A DNA stretch of 64,000 nucleotides from Catenaria anguillulae PL171 (lineage: Eukaryota > Blastocladiomycota > Blastocladiomycetes > Blastocladiales > Catenariaceae): NCBI GenBank assembly GCA_002102555.1, contig MCFL01000011.1, forward strand, positions 372,001 to 436,000, given 5' to 3'. Each line of letters starts with the position of its first letter. The stretch's first letter is position 1. The notes beneath the pieces were generated by a model. It did no database searches and was not told the DNA's origin. It saw nothing but the letters and a program-made list of their open reading frames with translations. The translations under genes were made by a program, and so were the position numbers. Below are positions 43,577 through 53,276 of the stretch, one piece after another.

Positions 43577-44414
43577 TCACTTTGTCCGCTTGACGTACTT
43601 GAGGTTGAGGTTCTCGTCCACCGACACCTCAATCTTTTCGCCCTTGACGCAGAAATCGGGCACTTCAACGCGGAGCCCACCAGCGAGCGTCGCCACCTTG
43701 TATCCGATGCCTTTGGCCGTCGGATTGGCAGCGGCCTTGACATTGTCGGGTGTGTCCTCGATCTCAAACACAAATGAGCTGGGCAGTTTGGCCGTGATGG
43801 CGGCACCGTCGAGGAACGAGACGGTGATTGGCGTGGATTCTGCGACACACAAAATAATAATCAGGTAACCTTCACACATGAAGTGCAATCCGAGGCAGCC
43901 TGAAGTACCCTGCAAAAACGCCAGCGCCTTCTCGCCGCCCTGCATTGTCTCAATAGGCACGGCGTGCTGCTCAAACGTCTCATTGTCCAGCACGTGCACG
44001 GCCTCGTCGTCATGGTACAAGTACTGCAAGGGCTTTGAGCTGATGTGCACGCCCTCGACGGAATCGCTCGTCTTGTACCGTTCCGTGAACCGGTTGCCCG
44101 ACACGACATCCTTCAAGTCGAGCTTGACGTGGGCGCTGCCGCGGCCCATGACAGAGTGCGTGGCCTTGGTCACAACGTGCGGACGCCCACGGTACTCAAT
44201 GACGGCGCCGATGCGCACGTTGTTGATGGTGAGCTTATAGGCCCGGGCACCGTAACCCTGGGCGATAGGGGCCGATTTGATTTGCGGATGTGGTCAGAGA
44301 TGGATCCATGCAGACAGTTGGCGCTTTGTGGTGAAATGGGGAGGCAAGACGGACCAGCGAGTGCAGGCGGGTCGCGGGGAGGGTTGCGGAGAGTCGGGAG
44401 GCGAGGCGGTACAT
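43577..44414 (-). CDS. Mitochondrial (bacterial-type) elongation factor P
   Basis: EF-P helps ribosomes pass polyproline stalls; an organellar copy is inferred from a presequence. Three exons: 44414-44355, 44257-43909, 43839-43577, 223 residues. Exon 1 encodes a short basic presequence (MYRLASRLSATLPATRLHSL). The three beta-barrel domains follow, with VRIGAVIEYRGRPHVV in domain I and the C-terminal PDFCVKGEKIEV. The loop tip that carries the modified Lys in E. coli reads MGRGSA, with Arg (near residue 59) at the modification position. Intron 2 (43908-43840) is 69 nt without stops, so retention would stay in frame. Confidence 0.9.
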
Positions 44415-44826
44415 GGTGGGTGCATGGAGCTGGTGCGTATTGATGAGTACTTATAGTTTGTTGACTGCGCTTCAACGGATTTGGAATTTCCGATCTGCTC
44501 ACACACGGCGACTCCGCCGATCGCAGAAATGCTGCCCAAACAAAAAGGAGAAAACAAACTTCGGCATCTTTTCGGCGTTCGGAGGCATGCATGGGGAGCC
44601 CTGAAAGCTAGCTGGAGTCCTGGCGGAATCAAAGTCCTCGCCAATGACTGGTGTTGCACACCTCGATGCATCTGCGTCCGCGGCCGACAAGCACTGCCAG
44701 CGGACGCGTTCCTTTCGCATTGACATTTCCCACAATCCCTCACAACGTACCAACCGATTTCAATGCATTACCCGAATGCAGACGACGGCTCATAACCCAA
44801 AGCATCTGACTCTCATCAAAAACACC
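44415..44826. promoter_or_regulatory. Divergent promoter, EF-P and RIIa-like gene
   Basis: 412 bases between two start codons. An out-of-frame ATG 11 bases upstream of the EF-P start (44425) could act as a short upstream start. No other feature. Confidence 0.4.
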
Positions 44827-45281
44827 ATGATCACTCAATCCATGTCGCCGCACCAGGCTGTCGCCGAGGCAAAGTCCAAGGTCGCCCCGGTTTCTCCTTC
44901 CAAAGCACTTTCTTTGGTCACCCACCTCCTCACCAACCTCAACATCCTGTTTACTTACATGCACAGAAACCAGCATTGACTGTGGACGAAATCCACACAA
45001 TGCAACTCGAAAACGAGCGGTACCTGCGCGCGCACCCGGAAGTGACGCAAATGACGAGCTATTTCATGAAGCGGTGCTTGTTGGAGAATCCCAGAAACCT
45101 GGCACAGTTTGCTTCTGGTATCATGTTTCCACAAACCCATCTGCCAAGCCTTGAATTGGATGGAATGATGTTCTTTGACCTCACTGAACTTGGCCTTGGG
45201 TGTTTTTCCGTAGATGTGTTTTCGGATCCGGGGCTCAAGGAGAAGGTGGCCATGAGCTTGCCGGCCAAACAGCCACAATAG
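44827..45281 (+). CDS. Small protein with RIIa/Dpy-30-like docking helix region
   Basis: Two exons (44827-44880, 44967-45281; 86-nt intron GTCGCC...ACAG) give 122 residues. The segment YLRAHPEVTQMTSYFMKRCLLENPRNLAQFASGIM fits the RIIa-type dimerisation/docking fold: an N-terminal Pro, a hydrophobic helix, then P-x-N and a second helix ending in Phe/Ala. (Quoted here as YLRAHPEVTQM and NPRNLAQFA.) Human RIIAD1 and related ciliary proteins share this layout. In a zoosporic fungus a flagellar role is a fair guess, but not shown. The C-terminus is short and acidic/hydrophobic. Confidence 0.6.
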
Positions 45282-45511
45282 CTCGAACAGTGTGACGTAG
45301 TTGCTGTTGGTCGAGCATGCAAGTACAGAAGCCAAATGAAGTCATCACATTCTGGGGGGGGGGGGGCAGATAATGTATCGAGTGTTGAGGACAATAACGG
45401 TGAGGCTAACAAGCTAAGGCATAGTATGGTCACATTCAGCGAAAAAAAAAGTGCAAGAAGGAAAAACGAAAGGTAGGCGAAAAAAGAAAAGCAAAGTACA
45501 CAAAAAGTGAG

Positions 45512-46564
45512 TTACCGACTCTTCTGCTTCTGGCTAGCCTCGACTCGCTTGCGTCTCGGTACCATCTTGAGCGCATACTTGACGAGCACATAGCGCGTAA
45601 AGAAAGTAAGCGCACAGCAAAACAAGTACATGACGAGGCGGTACAGCTCGGCGAAAAGCTCGAGGGGTCCAAGCGGGGGTTCGAGCATGTAGTTGAGGTT
45701 GTTGCCCGTGCGCAGGGCGACAGCGGACAGAACAAGCGAGTGGTAGAGCGCCTTGAAGAGGAACGAGGCCATGGCAAGGTCGAATGAAGGAGGGAAGATG
45801 GCCAGGCGGTTGGACCAGGCAACGATTAGGGGTGTGATAAGCAAGGCCCAGTGTTCTGTGCGATTCGGATCGGTAAAGTTTATTAGCAAGACGAGTGAGA
45901 ATTGTCCGCCGACAGGTCAGATTGAGATCAACGCTCGATGTACGAACCAAACCAAAAGTTATCCCGCTCGAGAAATTGCTTGGCATCACGGAGGTCAGGT
46001 GAGAGGATGGCGAGGAGGGTGCCCCAAACAGTGTGCAAGTAAATGTTGAAGATGACCTGCAGATTGTCGAGCGAATCGGTCCACAAAAAAGCTTGGTCAA
46101 CAACCCCCGCGAAAGCACACGATCAAGCGGCATAATGCAAGTCATGGGGTACGTACATGAGGTACACTGGACCGCTGATCCCACAGGAGCATGACAATGA
46201 GTGTGACCATGGACACATGGCACGGCTGCAGCAAGAAGTTGAGGTTGCCCGAGTTGTACTTGTGGAAGGTGACCAGCGAGAGCGAGGCGGTCAAGACAAG
46301 CGCCATGAGGACGTCGAGGCGGGATCGTGTTGGGAGGGCGGCGCGCTTTGCAGCTTGGATAGCATGGTCGATGGGTGTGCCGCGCTTGAGGGATTTGGCG
46401 AGAAAGTGGCGAAAGGCCCAGACAAAGAACAGGTTGAAGAGGACAAACTCAACGCCGTGCTGGGTCGGGCTGAGGTACCACGACCCGTAGATGGACGAGG
46501 TGCGGTCGAGGTCGTAGGGGAGGTCGGCACTCCAGGATTTGACAAAGTCGCCGAGTAGTTGCAT
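45512..46564 (-). CDS. TMEM164 family multi-pass membrane protein
   Basis: Three exons (46564-46157, 46056-45948, 45855-45512) give 286 residues. TMEM164 has been described as an acyltransferase-like ER protein for ether phospholipids. The family hallmark is a hydrophobic helix with a Gln/Asn-Pro-Cys-His centre, seen here as FLLQPCHVSMVTL, with the Cys-His pair as candidate catalytic residues. Six or so helices follow, with NIYLHTVWGTLLAIL and EHWALLITPLIVAW. The tail is basic (RRKRVEASQKQKSR). Splice phases close. No experimental function is known in fungi. Confidence 0.85.
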
Positions 46565-47112
46565 GGCGGGCCGAATGTCGAAGCAAAGCAACGATGGTTG
46601 GTGGCGAGGCCAGGGGGCGGTCTGGCACGTTGCAGTTTATAGCGTGGTGAGAGGTGAGCCACGGCAGGTTGGCGGCAAGCAAGCAATGCGCAAGTGATCT
46701 TTTCAACTTCTTTGATAGTTGCAGTACATGTCCATTGCGGTCCGTCCTGGCCGGAGAAGTATGGGCGTCGTCGCCAACCACTGCCCCTCGCCCCTCCACG
46801 CCCCCTCCAACCCTGATCAAAGTGATCGATATCGGACGAGACCATCCTTATCCCCATATCCGTGACTCACTCGTCAACCTCTGCTTCTCTGCACATGAAT
46901 TATTCTTCCATGCTTCCGTGATTCATGCATCTCTCACGAGCGATTGGCTAAGAAAACGCCGAAAACTCTGTGCAATCGCTCCAAAACGCCCACATTCCTC
47001 GGCTTCGGTGACGCCCGCCCGCCATTCCATCGATCGCCCGAGGCTGCGGCCCGCTTCTCTCACGCTTGGCGACAAGTTCAATTTGGCGGATGATTGGCCA
47101 ACATACTACACC
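46565..47112. promoter_or_regulatory. Divergent promoter, TMEM164 and RAD17
   Basis: 548 bases between start codons. No gene supported; the TMEM164 side is G-rich on the plus strand. Confidence 0.35.
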
Positions 47113-49320
47113 ATGTCGCAACAACAGTCGCTTTCACAGTCGCAGTCGCAGTCTCGGTTCAAAACCTCATTCGAGTTTGAAGATACCACGGATCCAGCGA
47201 CCCACACCGGCACCGCCAGCAACACCTACCAAAAAAGCGCAAGGCGTCTCAAGTCTCTCAGCAGGCTGCATCGGTATCATCCACCCGCACAAGAAGAAAG
47301 CTATCCCTCCGCGGCTGCCCGATCCTCCAGCATCAACGGATACGCTATGGATCGACGAGTTTGCGCCGAAAACATCCGACCAGCTCGTCATCCACTCGGG
47401 CAAAGTCAAGCAAGTCCGCGAATGGCTCACGACGACGTTCAAATCAAAACCGTTTCTTGCCGTCACGGGCCCACCTGGCACTGGAAAGCTCTCGACTGTT
47501 CTTGCTATCGCCGCCGACCTCAATTTGCGCGTCCTCGAATGGGTCAATCCATTGTTTGCTGGCACCAGTGCCATAGTTCAGATGGATGATGATGGCCAAA
47601 GCATCTCCACTGCCCCATCCATCATCCAATCCTTTCTCGATTTTCTCTCACGGGGCACCCGCTACTCCCAACCATCGGACCTGCTCCTCTTCCGTGACTT
47701 TCCCATCTTTTCCAAATCCGGTCTCGATCGCACCCATGCCGTCCTTACCTCGCTCTTGCGCACCCGGTCGCGAATACCCCGCATTGTCTTTATTTTCACC
47801 GATTTTAACATTCCCGACTCGGATTTTGGCCACAGCGGCAGTCGCGCCTCATCCAACCTCGAATGTCCAAGTACCCGCGACCTCTTCCCCAGCTCTTGCC
47901 TGCACGCCGTACACATATCGCATTCAATCCCGTCGCACCCACACTCATGAAAAAAGCCCTCAAGCGCATCCTCGCGGACCGCAGGCTCGCATCCACGGCG
48001 CATCTTGAATCCATCATCCAGTCCACCACGGCGATCTCCGCGCAGCCATCAACACACTGCAATTCGCGCACCTGTCGCGCACCACTGCATCATCCACGTT
48101 GGAATGCACGTCAGACCGGTCGCGGTCGCTGTTTCGCGCCGTCGGCCGGTGCATGTACGCCCAACGCGTTCCGCCGCCCTCGGGCCACACACCCGTCCCA
48201 CTCCCACCTCACCTCGCCGCGCGCTGGTCGCGTGCACATCCGCTCGAGGTCGACCCATCGGCCATTCTCACCAACTTGGCCGTGTCGAGCGACTTGTTTG
48301 CCATGTACCTGCACGCAAACTACCCAGAGTACATCCGACCGCTTGCCGCACATGTGTTTGTTGCCGATGCATTTGTTGATGCCGACATGTTGCAGCGCGC
48401 CGGGCGGCGGGCGACGCCGCGGATTTGGTCCGTGTGCACGCGTTGGCGCTGGCGAGGGGGTTGGGTGAGGATGAGCTGGATCGGGATTTGCGGGAGATGG
48501 TTGCCGGAGAGGCTAAGGGGATTGATTGGGATGATTTTGACAACATGGATGAGGATTAGAGGACGGCAACCAAGTGCAGGCCAGTCAAGAGGTGGTGGAT
48601 GTGTTGGTCTCGGGCGTCGATTGGGACGAGTTTGATAGCCATCCCAACGATGCCACGGCGGGCTTGCCCACGCCCGAGTCGGATGTGTCGCAATCCCAGC
48701 CGCAGCATGAGGTTGTGTACTTGGATTGCTCGCCAGAGCCGCCGGATTCGTCGTCATCGTCGTCGTCGTCTCAGACGGCTCAACAACAGGCCACCGCATT
48801 TTCGTCAACGCCTCCCACAAGCCAACGTACGTCTCATCCAGCTCCTCCACAAAACCCAACCCTGCCTCCACCTGTACCGCCGCTTGCGCCTGCGACCAAT
48901 CCCATCTCGACATGTGCGCCATCATCCTCGAGCAACCGATTCCAAGCACTCATCAGCTCGGACCACTGGACCGCCCGTCGCGCCTACATGGACCGCAGCG
49001 CGGCCCTAGCGCGCCTCGGCATACGCCCCGAAGAGGCGCCGTTTGCGCCCGTGTTCAGCTACCCGAGCAGGCGGGTTGCTGGGAAGCGATTGACCGAATC
49101 GGCAGCGGCAGGTGCGGGAGAGGATGCTAAGGAGGAGGCACAGGCGCCTCGATTAATGCCGCCGATGCCCGAGGACAAGAGCAAGAGGTGGTATTTGTGC
49201 GCTGCAAGGAAGGGAGGGGTGCCACCATGGGTGAATACGGGCATGGGTGGGGTCTCGGGTGGGATGGCTGGTGAGGGCGCTGACGAGGAAGAAGAGGAGG
49301 ATGAAATTATTGATGTATAG
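47113..49320 (+). CDS. RAD17: RAD17-type checkpoint clamp loader (frame-broken)
   Basis: Loads the 9-1-1 clamp at DNA damage. Blocks in order: a Ser/Gln-rich N-terminus (MSQQQSLSQS); DTLWIDEFAPKTSDQLVIHS; Walker A GPPGTGKLST; EWVNPLF; VFIFTDFNIPDSD; IAFNPVAPTLMKKALKRIL; GDLRAAINTLQFAHLS; SDLFAMYLHANYPEYI; a C-terminus with GIDWDDFDNMDED and GVDWDEFDSHPND, then Ser/Pro-rich sequence ending EEEEEDEIIDV. These lie in changing frames: breaks near 47230 (two bases), 47870, 48035, 48405 and 48560, each equal to missing base(s). All blocks stay collinear and well conserved, so errors in the sequence are more likely than decay. In-frame ATG at 47082 is an alternative start. Walker B is the weakly formed LLLFRDF region. 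Confidence 0.82.
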
Positions 49321-49557
49321 TTCCACAGTGTGTGTTTTTGGATGCATTTCTGTCACGACTTAAAAATGATGTATATGGTGACGCGTCCAGTCAGTAAATG
49401 TCAACGATGATAACCAAGGTCATACAAATGTTCACGATTCGTATCTCTGTATTTGTGCATTCACGCCCCAAACTGATAGGCAAAGCATTTGCCCTAGTAT
49501 ATCCCCAACTTCCCGCATCAGTCAAGTCATTCACTCGAAACGCCATACTTTCTTGCA

Positions 49558-50936
49558 ATGATCCCTGACCCTCTTACGCCCTCCTCACCAACCCGCAGAC
49601 CGCCATCGACCCGCCGCTCTTCTCCTGCACACGCAGGCTCGACCGCACATATACCTCCTGTCAGCCCACACAATAATCGCTCAGGCTCACGATCCGCAGA
49701 GAGCATCAGCCGTTCCAGGTCCCACTCTTTGTCTGAATCGACGTCCCCGCATGCTATTGACGACAGAATCCGGCATTATCTCGACGACCAAGCTAGACTC
49801 GTACATCAAATGCAGCGGACAAACACGGTGGATTCGACGGCAAGCCATCGCGATCGTTCGCCTGGATCGTCAAAGACGGGATTTGTGGAGGCATTGTCAA
49901 GAATGGGGTCTGGCGTTGCGTCACCCACAGGAAAAGGTATCCAGGGGGTTCATAATGGCAAAATGGAGGGTGTAACATACCAGGGACTCGGAGAGGGCGA
50001 GTCGCTAACGTCAACACATGTCGGGCTGCCAGTCACAACCGTTTTCGCAAGTGAAGCTGAGTCGCCACAATCGTCTCGAAGCGGAAGAGCACATGAACGA
50101 CTAAGCAAGACGAGCCTGAGCGATGGCGAGCGGGATCAAACTCCGTTTCAGCTCGATCCTACCCACTCTGCCAGTGCCAACGGGCACAGCGTGTCGCCAT
50201 CAAACAACATGCTCTCGTGCCCATTTACCTCGGGTCCATCTGGTCAACTGGATCCCGCGACACATTTGTTTTCATCAGCATCTGGTGTGTCCGTTGCCAT
50301 GAGCTTCCAAACAGCGATCGCGCCGAGTGACAAGGCAAGCTCACCACCGCCACCAGGGCGCCCCAAGAACAAACGTGGAAGCAAGGAGGAAGCCGTGAAA
50401 CGCATCAACGAGGTCATTGACCATATCTCAGAAAGCCTCGAGCAGCTCAACGGATCGTCGCCAAACCTGGAGCTGGCGGCAAAGCAGACAATGATGGTGA
50501 TCACATCGCCAACGGTCTCGTCGCTGCCAAGAGTGGGCAACACCAATGCGAGTCCATTTGGCGACGCCGTCGCCGAGCAGTTCCAGTTGGGAACCATCCA
50601 ACGCCAACAGCTCCAATCCGAGCCGCTTGCACCATCTGTCGCGGCGGCGGCAACACGCTTCAGGTTCCATCGCATTTGAGCGAGGCCACGCCGCCCAACA
50701 GTAAACATGCGGCAAGCGCCAGCACGCTGGATCGGCGTTCGCGCGGCGGGCGGCTACAGACACATCCGCCCAACGGTGCTTTGGAACATCAGCATGCATC
50801 CATGTCGTGGAATGTGAGGTTGATCGTGTGGTTGCTGTGTGTGGCGGCCGTGGTCGGCACGTCAGCGTATGCGTCATGGAATGCAGGGTCGATTGCCAAC
50901 CGGAATCCGGTCATGAGCATACCCATGGATTTGTAG
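49558..50936 (+). CDS. Ser-rich protein with a C-terminal membrane anchor
   Basis: About 460 residues if one missing-base break near 50660 is corrected; otherwise the first frame stops at 50679. The chain is mostly Ser/Pro/Thr-rich and disordered, with two possible helices (DDRIRHYLDDQARLVHQMQ and EEAVKRINEVIDHISESLEQL). A single hydrophobic helix near the end (VRLIVWLLCVAAVVGTSAYA) with a short luminal tail fits a tail-anchored protein. Family not recognised. Likely exposed to the cytosol on ER, mitochondria or vesicles. Confidence 0.62.
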
Positions 50937-51344
50937 GTTTGTGGAACGGATTAATGTTGACTTTTGCATTTATGTATTGAACTGTATATCAAGCGCTCAT
51001 GCGCAAGTTGTCTTCATCCTTGTCGTGGAAATGACGTATGCTCTGAGGGCTTGGCGAATGGCCACTGCACCCGCGTCATTATCTGCGGACACTGTAACTG
51101 GCGAACCAACAAACCAACCAACCAAAAACCAACCAACCAACCAGTCGACCAACCAATCGAGCAAGTCGATCCAGCAACACCTTCCGAATCGCTTCAAAGG
51201 TAAGCTTGGCTCACCTTTCACTGTCCCCAGAGCCATAAAGGCAGCCAACCCGTCCGTTTCTTCCCATTCGTTTGAGCATCATCAAGCAATCAACGAAGCA
51301 ACCCACTACACTCTTCCCACACTCGAAAAAGCAACGTATCCACC

Positions 51345-52326
51345 ATGGGTCGCACTCAAGTCCAATCTGCCAAGCACCAAGTTGCTCAGCAGCAACAGCA
51401 GCTGCAATCGGCCAAGACCAAGCAAGCCAACCAGCAACAGCACCAAGCTGTCGCTCGTCCCCAGTCTGGTCAGGCGAAACCTCAGCAGCAGCAACTCCAG
51501 CAGCGTGCTCAATCGCTCAACAGTCCGTTCAGAAGCAAGTGCCAAAGCAGCAGCTGCAGCAGCAATCCCAGGCTCGCCTCAATCGCCAAACAACAACAAC
51601 AACAAGTTGTCGACGAATGCCCAACCATTCTACCCTCGCAACATGCAACCGACCCAGACCTTGACGACCAACCAGTCTCAGGCTCGCCCGCAATCCGCTC
51701 AGCAGCAGCAATCGATCGCGTCCAAGAAGCCTGCTCTTCAACAGTCGCAGCAACAGCGTGTACAATCCGCTACACCTGCTCAATCCAAGCAACAGCAACA
51801 GCACAGCAGCATCAGCAACGCCAAAATGCCCAAGTGTACCGCCCGACGCCCGTCAAGGACACCCGGACGATGCCTTCTTGTCTGGCGCGTGGTTGTTTGA
51901 CTCGTCTCGCGTCCCACAATGGATGCCGGCTCAGCTTCCCAAGCAGTCGGCGTCGTCGCACTCGTCGACTCAACAGCAGCACCAGCTCAAGTCAAACCAA
52001 CAGCTCGCGCAGCAGCGCCCTCAATCCGATCCGCGCGGCCAAGCAGCAACAACAGCAGCACCTTGCGCCGACGCAGCAAAAGGCCAATGCCAATGCCAAT
52101 GCCTCGGTCATCAAGGCGGGATCCGTCAAGGCCAAGAATGCTTCGCCCGACGATGCTTCTACTCGGGCGCCTGGTTGTTTGATGCTCCGTCGCTCCTCAA
52201 TGGTTGTCGTCGCAGTTGCCGGTGTACAAGCAGCCCAGATCAGAAGCAACAGCAGCCGCAGCAGCAGGCCGCGAAGCAGCAACAACCTGCCAAGCGCCCC
52301 AAGCGTCCCAGTCCCTCGTCGTTGAT
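51345..52326 (+). pseudogene. Frame-broken inverted copy of the Gln-rich gene
   Basis: Begins MGRTQVQSAKHQVAQQQQQ, identical to the intact copy at 33796-32819, and matches it along its length including flanks, but on the opposite strand. Relative to that copy it lacks single bases at several places, for example a C near 51511 (TCGCCTC versus TCGCTC), a C near 51572 and an A near 52183, and has point changes. The PDDAFLSGAWLFD motif is still readable in another frame near 51870. Either a true pseudogene or a functional paralogue with sequence errors; the missing-base pattern fits errors seen elsewhere nearby. Confidence 0.75.
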
Positions 52327-52571
52327 TCTTCGCAAGCATTTCTTCCTGGTGGATGATGTGAGTGTATTACCACGTGTGCTGTGAGATACCCTGTCGTGTT
52401 TCGCTTGATTGTTCCTCGCTCTAATAAAAACCATTCTCTCACCTGTTTTTCCCCTGGCTTTCTTTGCATGCAACCCAGCTGCCAGTCTCGCTGAACGGAT
52501 CCATGGTACATCGGGTATATTTTGATGAAGCATTTTGCGGCTCTCTGAATCAAGCCCGGATCGGCCATGGG

Positions 52572-52578
52572 TATAAAA
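52572..52578 (+). promoter_or_regulatory. Upstream TATA element of tRNA-Ser(ACT)
   Basis: TATAAAA ends 28 bases before the mature tRNA start, a spacing like that of fission yeast tRNA genes, where an upstream TATA is needed for RNA polymerase III. Confidence 0.55.
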
Positions 52579-52605
52579 GGCACAGAAAACTAGTTCAACC
52601 AAGAA

Positions 52606-52687
52606 GACACCTTGGCGGAGTGGTTATCGCGTTTGACTACTAATCAAATACCCTAGTGGTGCGCAGGTTCGAATCCTGCAGGTGTCG
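52606..52687 (+). tRNA. tRNA-Ser with anticodon ACT
   Basis: All stems pair: acceptor GACACCT/AGGTGTC, D stem GCG/CGC, anticodon stem TTTGA/TCAAA, T stem GCAGG/CCTGC, with discriminator G. A long variable arm (about 52649-52661) marks a class II tRNA, as for Ser. The loop CTACTAA gives anticodon ACT, reading AGT. A box (TGGCGGAGTGG) and B box (GGTTCGAATCC) are perfect, and a T run follows at about 52693. No intron. The usual eukaryotic tRNA for AGY codons is Ser(GCT), so the A at position 34 is unusual. Confidence 0.9.
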
Positions 52688-53020
52688 GTCTTGTTTTTTC
52701 GTGCATCCGCACCAGGGCGAAATGTGAGCCTGCACTGACACTTCGTTTGCTGTCAAGAGAAGTCAAGTGACGCGATCTGATTATTGTAGGCCAGAGGAGG
52801 GATTTTTCACCTTACTTTCTCGATTGAAGGACTCTTTCCTTGATAACGGATCACCTGTACATTTGCCTACAGGATTGCGGCCAGCGTCACCGGCCACATG
52901 TATGGACCAAGACCTACCCTTGTCGGCCACCGAGACGTCTTATGGGCTTGGCTGCAATAGATGACCTCGCGGTGATCGGCGGGGTATATATGACCCAAAA
53001 AAATCGCTTCCCCACAACAT
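52688..53020. other. Spacer between the two tRNA genes
   Basis: 333 bases; carries the terminator T run of the first tRNA and the TATA element of the second. Nothing else seen. Confidence 0.5.
52985..52991 (+). promoter_or_regulatory. Upstream TATA element of tRNA-Ser(CGA)
   Basis: TATATAT lies about 30 bases before the tRNA start, at nearly the same offset as the element upstream of the other tRNA. Confidence 0.5.
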
Positions 53021-53102
53021 GACAGCGTGCCCGAGCGGTTAAGGGGATTGACTCGAAATCAATTAGGCTCTGCCTGCACAGGTTCGAATCCTGTCGCTGT
53101 CG
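53021..53102 (+). tRNA. tRNA-Ser with anticodon CGA
   Basis: Acceptor GACAGCG/CGCTGTC, anticodon stem ATTGA/TCAAT with loop CTCGAAA (anticodon CGA, reading TCG), class II variable arm, T arm ACAGG-TTCGAAT-CCTGT, discriminator G. Perfect A and B boxes; T run just after (TTTTCTTTTC). No intron. Confidence 0.95.
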
Positions 53103-53276
53103 AACTGTACTTTTCTTTTCCGCCTACCTTCGTCTTGTTGCCGTCGCCAGATTTACGACTTTCTTGACCCTTTCCATTCTTCAACCGATGACTGACTTGT
53201 CGGCAAACGATGGTTTTGTATTCGCAAAGCCATTTGACACACGCAGACATCCGTTCAATCGGCAAAAATGTGAAAC

